DNA of 64,000 bases. It comes from Neocallimastix lanati (nom. inval.). Its lineage: Eukaryota > Neocallimastigomycota > Neocallimastigomycetes > Neocallimastigales > Neocallimastigaceae. Location of the stretch: positions 1,150,001 through 1,214,000 of the forward strand of contig JACVTC010000009.1 of NCBI GenBank assembly GCA_016946835.1. The letters are read 5' to 3'. Numbering within the stretch: position 1 is the stretch's first letter; every line of letters starts with the position of its first letter. Of this stretch, positions 12,483 through 27,278 are shown piece by piece. The translations under genes and the position numbers were made by a program. The notes below the pieces were generated by a model. That model was not told where the DNA came from, searched no databases, and saw only the letters and a list, made by a program, of their open reading frames with translations.

Positions 12483-12735
12483 TTATTTATTATTTATTAT
12501 TTATTATTTATTATTTATTATTTATTATTTATTATTTATTATTTATTATTTATTATTTATTATTTATTATTTATTATTTATTATTTATTATTTATTATTT
12601 ATTATTTATTATTTATTATTTATTATTTATTATTTATTATTTATTATTTATTATTTATTATTTATTATTTATTATTTATTATTTATTATTTATTATTTAT
12701 TATTTATTATTTATTACTTATTATTTATTATCATT
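12440..12735. repeat. (TTTA)n then (TTATTTA)n microsatellite array
   Basis: About eleven TTTA units run into a near-perfect heptanucleotide TTATTTA array of roughly 35 copies (about 12480-12730). One ACTTA variant occurs near the end. Confidence 0.95.
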
Positions 12736-13884
12736 ATTATATATTATATTTTTATTTCTTAAAATAAAATGTAAAATTTGTCATTTTAAATTCTATATAT
12801 ATATATATATATCATTTTAAATTCTAAAATTCTTTTGTCAATATATATATATGTATTATATTATTTAATATATATAAAATATGTATTATATTAATATATG
12901 TAATATTTTATATTAATATATAAAATATAATATTAAATATTTATTATATATTATTTAATTATTTATTATTTGAAATTTATTATTAATTTTATTTATTATT
13001 TATTATATGGAGATATTTATTATAAATATATTTAATATATTTATAATTATATTTTTTAAAAGAATATATAATATATATCTTTCCATAGATTAGTTCAACC
13101 AATCAATTAAATAAAAATGAATAGAAAAAAAGTAAATTAATTTTTAATATTTAATTAAATGTTAAATATTAATAAATAATTCATTATCAAGGATTCTTAA
13201 TTTTTAATGTTAATATTATTATTACTATAATATATGTAATATTTACTATTTCTGTTTAATAATTAATTATTATTTGTTAATATTAATTTTTATGTTAATC
13301 TTATCTTTATCATTATTAGGAATACCTGATTAACTAATGTATAAATTATTTGTATTGAAATAGATAATATTTTCTATAATTATTTTTTTTGATCATTATA
13401 TCATTATATATATTTATTAAATACATTAAATTAATAATATATTTTTTTTTTTTTTTGAGTAATCCCTATTTGAAATTTTATTTGTTACTTAATACGTTCG
13501 TATTTACTAAATGTCACACGTATGAAAAAATATATATATATATAAGTTAAAATTCCTTTAAACTAAATTATTCTTTAAGATAAATAAAAAAAAAAAATTT
13601 AAAATAAAAATTTAAATATATATAAAAAATAATTTTTATATAAAAATCGACTATTTTCTAGATATACATTCTTTAACATAATATTTTTATAAATATAACT
13701 AAAAGTAATTATTATTTTTTTTTAAAGTTGATATAATTGAATATGTATATAAAATATTTAAAATATAATAAATTTAATAATAATATAAAAATAAATAAAC
13801 AAAATAAAATTAATATTAAGAAAAAAAAATAAAATAATAATAGAATAAAATATTAAATAAAATTTTATTATTATTTATATTAGA
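12736..13884. other. AT-rich 5' flank of the 13885 gene
   Basis: Holds AT-rich DNA with TATA-like runs throughout. Because such runs are everywhere, no promoter can be singled out. No other gene is seen. Confidence 0.6.
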
Positions 13885-14469
13885 ATGGCTGAAACGAATG
13901 ATCCTTTATCAGGATTTTCTACAAATAAAGAACTCTCCAATTTGTTAGAAAAATCAAATGGAAGTAGAAGTGCTGTTGAAAATATAATTAAGAAAATGTG
14001 TAATGAGGCAATAAAGAGTAATGAAATAGAAAGTGATCTAATGAATTTAGATGAAAATATAAGCTCTAATAGAGATAATTATCCTAATATTGGGGCAATA
14101 GAGGATGACGAAGTGAACAATGATCCAATACTAATGTTTGAATCTGGGGAAATTAGGAATGAAAATAAATTTCATGGAACGGAGAATGATCAAAACTCAA
14201 ATTATACAAAGTTTAGATCATTTAATTCTGAATTTAATAAGAATGAAAGATATTTGGAAATGCTAAATCTTTTTAAGAGTGTTGTTAAAAAATATGGAAT
14301 TAATTCAAATACAAATCAGAATGATAAGAATGTTTTTGTAAAAAATTTTTTGTCTAAGTATGAAGATAAATACTTGTCATTAGAGAATAATCCAGAAAAC
14401 AAAATTAATATTGAAAAATTCTTTGAAATAATCTCTGAAGTAATTGTTTATTTATTGCAAGTTACTTAA
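13885..14469 (+). CDS. Hypothetical protein, acidic, Asn/Glu/Lys-rich
   Basis: A 194-residue uninterrupted frame with an ATG, protein-like composition and much higher complexity than the flanks, ending in TAA. The protein is hydrophilic, with Asn, Glu, Lys and Ser dominant. No signal peptide or membrane span is visible. The C-terminal third (about 118-194) is predicted by eye to be helical, with heptad-like Leu/Ile/Val spacing (EMLNLFKSVVKKYG; FFEIISEVIVYLLQ). I recognise no family. The start at 13885 is the first ATG of the frame and is preceded by an A/T-only leader. It could be a single-exon gene or the terminal exon of a longer one, but no upstream partner is evident. Confidence 0.6.
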   Translation: MAETNDPLSGFSTNKELSNLLEKSNGSRSAVENIIKKMCNEAIKSNEIESDLMNLDENISSNRDNYPNIGAIEDDEVNNDPILMFESGEIRNENKFHGTENDQNSNYTKFRSFNSEFNKNERYLEMLNLFKSVVKKYGINSNTNQNDKNVFVKNFLSKYEDKYLSLENNPENKINIEKFFEIISEVIVYLLQVT

Positions 14470-14719
14470 TTTTACTTTTATAAGCATTGATTGGATAGTA
14501 CTGTATGTTTAAGTTATATAAATTAAATTTTATATAATTTAAAAAAAAAACTATTTTTTATATATATATAATATTATTAGAATGTTATTTGTAATAAAAT
14601 TTTGTTTTATTTTAATTGTAAATATTACAATATTATAAGACAAAATTTTATTATTGATAAATATATTAATATTTTAATATATAACAATCAATATTATATA
14701 GTAAAATAGTCGAATATTA

Positions 14720-15015
14720 AAAATAAAATGAAAATAAAATAAAATAAAATAAAAATAAAATAAAATAAAATAAAAATAAAATAAAGTAAAATAAAATAAA
14801 AATAAAATAAAATAAAATAAAAATAAAATAAAATACAATAAAAATAAAATAAAATAAAATATAAAATAATAGTAAAATAAACAATATAATATATAAATAA
14901 ATAAAATAAAATACAAATAAATAGGAAAATAAAATATAAATAAAAAAGTAATAAATAAATAAAATAAAAATAAAATAAAAATAAATAATATAAAATAAAT
15001 AACATAAAAACAAAT
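14720..15015. repeat. (AAAAT)n / (AAATA)n low-complexity array
   Basis: Pentanucleotide and tetranucleotide A/T units mixed over about 300 bp. The Phe/Tyr/Ile/Leu-rich reverse frames across it are artefacts of the repeat. Confidence 0.9.
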
Positions 15016-15684
15016 AAAAAATAAATAAGTAAAAATATATATATATAATATATATTAAAATATAACGTATAAAATATATTATATAGTTTTTAATTAGTAA
15101 AAAAAAAAAAATTATAAATAAATAAAAATTAATAAATAAATAAAAATTAAATAAAAAAATAAAAATTAAATAAAAAAATAAAATATAAAAATTAATAGAA
15201 ATTTATTTGTTACGTTTAAGGGAGAGACTGGAGGTCCTCTTTTCCTTCCCTCTCATTAATCCTAGTCTAAAAATAAAAAAAAAAAGTTTGAATAAATAGT
15301 ATATATTAAGAATTTAAAGTTAAAAGTTGAAAAAAAAAAAGGTTTATTTATAAAGTACGACATTTTTATCTATTTAATTATAATACATAATTAGCCTAAT
15401 TCAATGATTAACATAAATCTCAAAGTCTAAAAATGATAACATAAAATTTTATTATAATTTGTAATCTCTATTATTATTACTATTATTATTTTTATTATTT
15501 TTTATTTTTTATTATTATTATTTTTTTTTTTTTATTTTCAAATATTATATTTAAATATTTTATAAAATTATGAATAAAACTGATAAGATGATGACTATAA
15601 AAGTTTAATGAATAATATAGAAATTAATCTATAAGATTAAATAAATAGCATAAATAGTATTTAAATCTATTAAATTTTTTGATA

Positions 15685-15720
<36 letters not shown>

Positions 15721-15968
15721 AAAAAAAATTAGGAAAAGAATACACTTTTATTACTTTAATTAAATATTTTTAAAGCATTTTTAATAATTTATAAATAAAG
15801 TGCTTTAAAATATTTAATTATAAAAATAATTATCTTAAAATTGTTATAAATAGATTTTTTTTTTTTTTAATAAAAAAAAAAAAATAAAAAATTAAATTAA
15901 ATTAAAGAAATAAAGAAATTAAGAAATACAAATAAAGTTAATGTAGCATAATGAAAATATAATGTAAA

Positions 15969-16019
<51 letters not shown>

Positions 16020-16198
16020 TTAAAAAAAATTAAATTCATGGTAAATGAGATGGATGATATGAACGGAAATCAATTCTACCAAAAAAAAAAAAAAAAAAGT
16101 TTTTTTTAATAAAACAAAAAAGTAAAATACCTGCAGAGTAAATTAATGTTAGTATCCACAAACGAATAAAAAATGAATTTTTTTTTTTTAAAAAAAAA

Positions 16199-16252
<54 letters not shown>

Positions 16253-16370
16253 ATGTATTTTTAAACAATAACAATAATAATAAATAATTCATACTTATTT
16301 TATTATTATTATTTTTTTTTATTTTATATATATTTATTTATTTATTAATTTAAAAAATACATCTTTACAT

Positions 16371-16436
<66 letters not shown>

Positions 16437-16533
16437 TTGTATTATTAATTTGAATAATTTAAATAACAAAATTAAAAAACAAAACGATTATTATTATTAT
16501 AATTATTATAATAAAATATACAAAAAACAAAAA

Positions 16534-16570
<37 letters not shown>

Positions 16571-17083
16571 ATTATTATAATTATTTTAATATAATATAAT
16601 AAACAAAAAATAAAACAATTATTATTATAATTATTTTAATATAATATAATAAACAAAAAATAAAACAATTATTATTATAATTATTATAATAAAATAAGCA
16701 AAAATTACAATTATATATAAATAATAAATAATATTATGAAATTAAATATTAATTAATAATAAAAAATAAAAAAAAATAAAAAATTAGATAATTAAAGTAG
16801 GAAAAAAAAAATATATATATATATATATAATAAAAAATAAATAATGATGTTTATTAATCATTAATCATATATATATATAATAGTTGTTATATTTATTCTA
16901 TTTTTTTTCCTCATAAAATTGGTTTTTATAATTGAAAAAAAAAAAAAAAAAAAATGTTTTAAATATAGAGAAGTAAGATAGTTTTTATAAAACATTTGCT
17001 TTTTTTTTTTTTTTTTTTTTTTCATTCATTCATTCTTTCTTTCTTTCTTCATATAGTATAGTATAGTATTAGTATTAGTATTA
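15016..17083. other. AT-rich DNA with microsatellites, no gene seen
   Basis: Includes a small GC-richer patch at 15210-15265, T/A runs at 15690-15715 and 15973-16018, and an (AT)n-(GT)n-(ATGT)n compound microsatellite at about 16198-16258. There is an A run of ~58 nt at 16374-16433 and ~52-bp direct repeats sharing AATAAACAAAAAATAAAACA at about 16570-16690. The 3' UTR of the reverse-strand gene at 17084 should lie near its right end. Confidence 0.65.
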
Positions 17084-17557
17084 TTATTGATATTTAATAT
17101 TTTTTGTATATTGATAATTATTTGATACAGGAGATTGATAATTTTTTTCTTGTATAGTTTGTTTTTGATGGGTTACTAAATTTGGCAAATCATTATTATA
17201 TGATTTTTGATTTTCAAAATTGATTTCGGAATTTACGCAGGTAACTCCTTTTGGCTTTGGTAAGATATAGCTTTCTTTATCTTCTTTTTGATTTGAATTA
17301 TTGTATAAACCGTCATATTGACCGGTGGAGGAAAATGCTTTGTTGTGTTTATAGGTATCTCCTTCTTTATTTAACATATGATCATCACTTTTCTCTATTT
17401 TATATTTATTATTAAACATCAGTAATCCTCCACCTAAAAATATTAAGACAGCACAGAGAGATCCTCCAATTATAATATTTTGAGTAGTAAATAATTTTTT
17501 TGAAGTGTTATAATTACTCTTTGTAGTAGTATTATTATCTCTATCAATAATATTATT

Positions 17558-17592
<35 letters not shown>

Positions 17593-18347
17593 CATTATTA
17601 TTATTGTTATTGACATCAGAAGCACTGACATTTTCGTCGGGATTATTTCCAAGTGAAATATTATTAGCTATTTTAAAGGCTTTTATTTTTTCATCTTTAA
17701 AAGAATTATCAATTTGTTCATAAGTTATGGTTGATGGATCATCATTTCTGTAGATATTAAAGGAATCAAAAAGTTTATTACTAGAATTTATTCTTAAAAA
17801 TTTACAATTAGCTTTTCTGTTATTACCACCATAATTAAATGTACAAAATAAACCTCCAAATTTCTCAGCATTTTCATTACTACTACCCTTAGCATATTTT
17901 TTTTGCCAATGAGAATAATTTTTTTGTTCACCTTGTTCTATATATATTTCATAACCACCAGCACCATTTAAGATATCAAGTGTGGCACCATTACGAATTT
18001 GAACAATATCTTCAGAAGTATCCATATCATATTTATCAATAGTAGGTTTTTTAAATTCAGTCATCACATGTGTTCTAGCATATACATGATCATGGGCAGA
18101 GAAAATAATTGCCCCATGATCTTTACAATAATCATAGAAACTTTCACCACTTCCTGAAATAATATTATCATCTTCCGGGTATTTACCTGTATGATAATAT
18201 TTATCATAAAAATGCCATGAACAAATCTTCCAATCTTCAGTAGTAGATTTATTTAAATGTTTCTTTAAAAATGAAAGTTGTTCATTTCTTTTATCAGCAC
18301 CATTAACACCTGATGATAAACCAATAATTCTCTATATATGTATAATT

Positions 18348-18391
<44 letters not shown>

Positions 18392-19274
18392 TTAAATAAC
18401 GTTAAAATATATTTATTTATTAATATTTTATATAAAAAAATAATAATAGACTTTTTTTTTTTTCTTATAAAATTACCATATTATGAAATACACAAGCCCA
18501 CATAACTTTTGATGGAGAAAATTCACATTTAACTTTATCATTTTTTTTGCTTATCATTTCATTATAAACATTATTGGTGAATTGCTTATTTACTTCTAGA
18601 CCACATTGACTTACACCCTCATGATTACCTAAAATTCCCATGAATTGATATGAACGGTTTGAATCTAAAATTTCATTAAAATATTTGTCCGGTTTACAAG
18701 AATAATCAAAATCTCCAAGATGTAATAAAGCATCAAAGGTCGTTAATTTCATAACTTCTCTAGCTTCACTTTCAGTACCACTATTTATTATTTATTATTT
18801 ATTATATTTTATTATATTATATTATAATATTAATTTAATTTTATATACAATAATGAATAGAAATAAAATATATATATATTAATATTAATAATATAAATAT
18901 TAAAAAGAAAAAAAAAACAATAATATTAATATTAATAATATTTCATTATATATATAGATCTTTTGCTCGATAGCATATATTTATTTTTTACTTTAAGCAT
19001 AGTAAATATAAAATAAGTAAATAAGTAAGTAATACCTATCACCAATAACTGCTAATTTAAATTCTTCCTCACCATATGGAAATGAATTAAGTTGCTCGTC
19101 AGTTACAGAAATTTGTTCGATTGTTTGAAATTTACCTTTAGAAGTTTGATTAGTTGATTCAACTTTTACATTTGTATCTGGAATAGTTGCTGTGAAAGTT
19201 TGGGTTATTTCACTTAATATTAATAGGAAAAGCAAATATAAATTTAATTTACTAAATTTCATTTTCATTCTCAT
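17084..19274 (-). CDS. Membrane-anchored metallophosphoesterase, paralogue 2
   Basis: Three exons on the reverse strand (19274-19036, 18780-18477, 18331-17084) give 596 residues. An N-terminal signal peptide (residues 1 to about 29; ATGs at codons 1, 3 and 5 are all possible starts) is followed by GDSG (78-81), GDFDY (102-106), GNHE (131-134), Trp-His (220-221) and AHDHVYART (260-268). These are the metal ligands of a purple acid phosphatase-like enzyme. Beyond the catalytic domain are an Asn/Asp homopolymer-rich linker (about 422-450), one membrane segment (about 467-487) and a Ser/Asn/Lys/Gln-rich tail of about 110 residues. Intron positions and phases equal those of the gene at 4280-6239, and the middle exons have the same length (304 nt), so the two arose by duplication. 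The catalytic part is conserved while linker and tail diverge freely. Confidence 0.88.
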
Positions 19275-20705
19275 TTTCTCTTTAATTTTCTCTTATTTTT
19301 TGTTAATTTATATATATATATATTTATTTATTTATCTATTTATTTATTTATTTATTTATTTATATACTTTTATCTATGTATTCTAAAATATATAATTATA
19401 AAAAAACTAATGTTTTTGAAATTCAAACTTTGTATTTAATATTTCTTCCATTAAAAAAAATATATAATAAATTGTTAGATCGTATAAAACAAATTATATC
19501 TAATACTTAAATTAGTAAATTAGGAAAAAAAAAATATTCCTTTTTAAAATAAATAAAAAAAAAAAAAAAAAAATCATTTATTCTTTACTTTATAAAGTTG
19601 GATGCTTTATAATTAATATTATAAATTATATTTCATTTAAAAAAGAAATAATATATTATTGTATTAATATAAATATATATATATTATACTAGATAATATT
19701 ATAATATATATATAATTTTTTTTTACTTATAAAACAATTAATATAAATAATCCATATATTATTTTAATTAATATTTAAAAATATTAAATTTTATATCACA
19801 ATCTATTATTATAATATATATTATAATATATGCATTAACTATTTTAACAATCTTCAATCAAATTTTACTTATATTTTATAAAAAAAAAAGTTATGATAAA
19901 AATTATTTAATAGCTTTCTTTAAAATATACTATTAATTATATAATTATATAATTATATACAAACATATAATGAATAAAATATGATTATTATTAAATATAT
20001 CTTTCATTTATATATTTATATATAATTCATTTTTATTTCTTTTATTATTTGCTATTTCTTTTTATTATTTCTTATTAATTATTAATCATTAATTATTAAT
20101 TAACTATTTTTTATTATTTTTTATTTATTTCTTATTTATTTCTTATTTGCAATTTATTATTCAATTATTGAATTATTTATTATTAACTTTTTAATATTTA
20201 CTTATTATCCAGTTATCCAGTGTTGATAATCTAATAAATAAGTTAGAGTCAAAATTCTAATTTTGATTTATATATAATAGTTAAATAATACTGATATAAA
20301 ATGATTTAAATTTCTTATTATACCTTTTTTTTTTTTTTTTTTTTTTGTATTAATAATTTTGAATAAAGCATAGTAATCCTTTATTTTTATAATTTTTTAT
20401 AACATTATTTTATATATATAATGATAAAAAGGAAAAAAAAATTACAATTACTCATAAATTTCTAAATACAGAAATATTCTCTTTCTCTCAAAATAATAAT
20501 AATAATAATAATAATAATTAAATATTCACTTATTAATTTATTTATTTATTCATTTATTAATTTATTTATTTATTTATTTATTTCATAAATTATTATTTCA
20601 AATTTCATTAATCATTTTTATTTATCTAATAATATATAACCATTATATATATAATATATATTATGATATATAATTTATATTACACAATTTCTTTTTTTAA
20701 TGGAT

Positions 20706-20742
<37 letters not shown>

Positions 20743-21124
20743 TGTGTTACTTTTAATTAATTATTAAAAATAAGGTTCAAAAATGAAAAAAAAAATAAAT
20801 AAATAAATAAATAGAATAAATAAATATAAATATATAAATATATAATTATATAATTATATAAATTGATATATAAAATTATATAAATATTATAGATAATAAA
20901 TTTTTATTATTTAATTATTTTATGGTCTTTTATTACAACATTAAAATCATTTAAATTTGTTAATAAAATTCAATTTCATTTAACAAAAATATTATTTATT
21001 TATTTATTTATTTATTTTTTCTGAAATAAAAATATAAAATAAATAAATATTTTTTATTAATTATGAATATTAATGTATATTAACAATATATTATATAGTG
21101 ATATAAATTTATTAAAAAATCAGA
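19275..21124. other. AT-rich intergenic DNA
   Basis: Upstream flank of the reverse-strand phosphoesterase gene, then (TTTA)n, (AT)n, A and T runs. A ~30-nt A run lies at about 20711-20740. No coding or RNA feature is recognised. Confidence 0.65.
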
Positions 21125-21300
21125 TATTGTAGAGGAACCCTTATCAAATCTTAACATCAGCAGGACTAACTTGAAGATAATTCTTTTCAAAATAGTCCTT
21201 CTAGATCAATCGAATTAACACAATATTTCTCTACAGTATGCCCTAAAAAGGTTCTTTTATTTTGACTCAGTCATTAGCAAATAACCCTCTTCAATAAATT
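21125..21300 (-). pseudogene. Coding relic related to 22300-22380
   Basis: On the reverse strand this low-AT patch reads TVEKYCVNSIDLEGL, and after a frameshift NYLQVSPADVKI, with stops between. The segment AGAAATATTG..TTAATTCGATTGAT also occurs, slightly altered, in the relic near 22330-22365. Both therefore derive from one coding family. The family is not recognised. Confidence 0.4.
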
Positions 21301-22163
21301 TTTATATTCATTATTAAGATTATATTTTATCATATTTTATCACATTTATTCAAAAAACATTATGTTATTTAAATTTAATGACATTTTAAATAATACTTTG
21401 TGAAATTTTCCAAGTTTATAATATAAAATGATTATTAAATAAATTAATACATGACAATCACCTTAATCTATATTTTTATAATATAATTATTATAAGATAA
21501 ATTTATAAGAGATCTACTATCTACTATAAAAAAAATCGAAGCACTTTTTAATTTTTTTCTTTATTATATTATTTATTTAGGCTTTTGATAAAAAACATTT
21601 TATAAAATATAAATTTAATTTAACAAATTCTGTAGAATTATTTTATTTTTATTTATTAGTATTTATTGTTTATTATTTATTATTCATTATTCATTATTTA
21701 TTATTATTTATTATTCATTATTCATTATTTATTATTTATTATTTTAAACACAATTATTCGGTTCAAAAAGGTTAAAATATTTATATATATATAAATAGAA
21801 ATATTAAAAAAATTAATTTTTTTTGTCAAATTTCAATTATAGATTATATATATATCAATTTTTATTAATTAATTAATTAATTAATTATTTAATTTACTTA
21901 TTTATTTATTTATTTACTTTTTTTTATAATTCATTTTACTTTCTCTATAAATAGTATCTTTTAAATATACATATTTAATTTATGTATTTTTTCTAAAAAA
22001 TTTTTTATTGAATTATTCAGAAACTATAATTATTAAATATCTCATTTTATTATTTAATTGAAAAACTATATTCATAATACGTAATACAATATCAGCTTCA
22101 CTATTAATAACTACACAATAGAATGAATTCATGTAAAATATATGTATTCAAAAGAGCTAATAC

Positions 22164-22400
22164 CTGGATTATTTTCTTGAATACGCATTGAACAACCAAG
22201 AGTAATATTAATACCTCCTTGACTGAATCCATTTCCTTGAGATTCTCCAATTTTATAAAGTAATATTTTATCAAGGAATTGATGGAAGCCTACCAAGAAA
22301 TAGAGTTACCCTTAATAAATTTTGCATTAACCTTATTAAATCAATCGAACTAATACAATATTTTTCTACCGGTAACGAGAATATTTTTTCTCTATTTCTT
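22164..22400 (-). pseudogene. Orphan exon and upstream relic of an unidentified protein
   Basis: A 126-nt open block (22289-22164, reverse strand) is flanked by a TAG acceptor and a G|GTATTAG donor, like a symmetric internal exon. It reads FHQFLDKILLYKIGESQGNG and on to QGGINITLGCSMRIQENN. Upstream (22300-22400) the reading is broken by stops but keeps a segment shared with 21125-21300. No neighbouring exons could be found in the AT-rich flanks, so it is most likely a fragment of a dead or rearranged gene. I do not recognise the protein. Confidence 0.4.
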
Positions 22401-22448
22401 TGTTTGTTAAATCTTTATAATTCACTTGCTTTAATACTCAGCTTCTTC

Positions 22449-22484
<36 letters not shown>

Positions 22485-23919
22485 CTAAAGATTTTGTAGC
22501 AAAAATAGAAGCCATTATTGATAAAACAAAAATTGTTTTATTTCTTTCTTTCTTTTTTTTTTTTTTTTTTTTAACTTAAATTATATATTTATTAACTTAT
22601 ATTTTTTAGTTAAATTTTGATATTTATTATTACATTATTAATGTATTTTTTTTTATTAATATTATTTTATTAATATTATTATTAATATTTTAAGAATAAA
22701 ATTTTTACAAGAAATTAGAATAATAATATTTCATATAAAAATTTGATTACTGATAATATATATATTTAAAAGTTATATTTTTATATCATCAACATTTGAT
22801 TTCTCTTAAAAAAAATTAAATAATTGGCTTTTATGTATCATTTGTAATGTGTGTGTTAATGGAATTTTTCTTCTTGAATGGGAATGGAGATCAGATACTA
22901 TACATTTTAAATGTAATTATTGATCCTCTTTCTGTTATTAATAAATGAACCTTATAAAAAAACACTAATCATAAAGTTATTAATTATGCAGAGAATAATT
23001 CCAAGAAAGCAGGTAAAGGTTACTAAAAAAAAAAAAAAGGCAGATATTACAATGATTTTTATTCAAGTAGTTTTTAATAGGTAATATACTATAATATAAA
23101 GTATATATTAATTAATTATATTATTACTAATTATTATTTATTCTATTTTATTTTTATGAAAATTTTGAAAATATATATAAAAGTCGAAAACTTCCAAAAG
23201 TATATAATTTATTTATTTATATTTATATTTATATTAATATTTATATTTATATTTATATTTATATTTATATTTATATATAATATATAATATGTAATATATA
23301 TATATTTATAATTATAATTTATTTTTAATTTTCAATTTTTTTTTTTTTTTTTAATTTTAATTTGTACCCTCAAATTTAAATTTTATATTTTTTAAATATT
23401 ATAATATATTTTAAAAATAATAGACCTAACAAAATTGAGGCATTTTTAATTTTCGCAGCACCTTTGAAATTATTCCGATTTTTCTGAAAAAGTAATTTAT
23501 TAATTCCATTATTAATCCTTACTAATAATTACTATAATTATAATTATTACATTAATAATTCAGTAGTGAATACATAATTTAGTCATTAGTAGTGGCTGAT
23601 ACACTAAATGACAATTTCAATTTTATTATTATTATTATTATTAATTATTATTATTATTATTACTAATCTAATAATATATTTATATTATAACATATTAATT
23701 TATATTATAAAAAACTTTATTACTAATTACAAATTTAGCATTATAATTAGATTTATATAAAAATTAATATGCTATATTAGTTTAGACTTTTATAACTGTT
23801 GTTAAAATAAATTTCATCAAAACTAATTTTATAAGCAAGTAGATTATATAACAAAAATATATTTTTTAAGATAAAATTAATTGTTAAATACTTCTTTAAA
23901 GAAAAGTTAATCAAACAAT
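22401..23919. other. AT-rich intergenic DNA upstream of the OTU1 gene
   Basis: Holds A/T runs, (TATATT)n at about 23218-23275 and (ATT)n near 23620-23660. A faint coding-like patch near 22840-22950 could not be read as any protein. The last few hundred bases should contain the OTU1 promoter, but no element can be distinguished. Confidence 0.55.
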
Positions 23920-26530
<2,611 letters not shown>

Positions 26531-27171
26531 AAATTAAAATTTCATTTATAAAAAATAATTATAGTGGTTTTTTATTTTAATAATATTTACAACTATTAAT
26601 TATTATCAATTCCAACATATATAAAAATTAAAATAATATTAAAATAAAATAAAATAAAATAAAATAAAATAAAAATAAATTAAAAAATTAAAAAAAAAAA
26701 AAAAAATTAATTTTACATATAATAATTTATAGTTTTAATTTTAATTTGTATTTTATATTTTTTTTTTAATTTTCTATTTTTTTTTATTTTTATTTTTATA
26801 TTTTATTTTTTTTTTTAAATATATATATATTTCAATTAATTTTTATTTTTTAATTTTTATTTTTTTTATTATTATTATTTATTCTTTTAATTAGTTTTAA
26901 TCAAAAAAATTGTGAAATAATTATTTTTATTGCATTTTTTTTTTTTTTTTAAATTATGAATGAATTATGAATGTGTTCAATTTAAAAAAATTATCTTTTT
27001 TATATACAATATATTTTGATAATTATTTACAAAATGATTTTTATTATTTAATTCTATATTAATTATTTATATTGTTAAATATATAAGCTATAAAAAAAAT
27101 GACTTTAATAAAAAGATAAAAAAGAAAAAGAAAAAAAAAATTAATATATATAAATACGAAATAGCTTTATA

Positions 27172-27216
<45 letters not shown>

Positions 27217-27278
27217 GTATGTAAATATTTGGTATATATAAAATGGTAATGAATTTATTATTATTATTATTTTAATCT
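26531..27278. other. Convergent intergenic spacer between OTU1 and dynein
   Basis: The two genes end tail to tail about 750 bp apart. The spacer is AT-rich, with (AAAAT)n, T runs and (AT)n, and must hold both 3' UTRs. No defined polyadenylation signal can be picked out because A/T hexamers abound. Confidence 0.65.

Noticed and set aside
14674-15013. Overlapping Phe/Tyr/Leu-rich reverse frames
   Set aside because: Product of the AAAAT repeat array.
15210-15265. GC-richer patch, possible gene tail or hairpin
   Set aside because: A short reverse-strand peptide can be read, but there is no acceptable upstream exon and the hairpin is imperfect.
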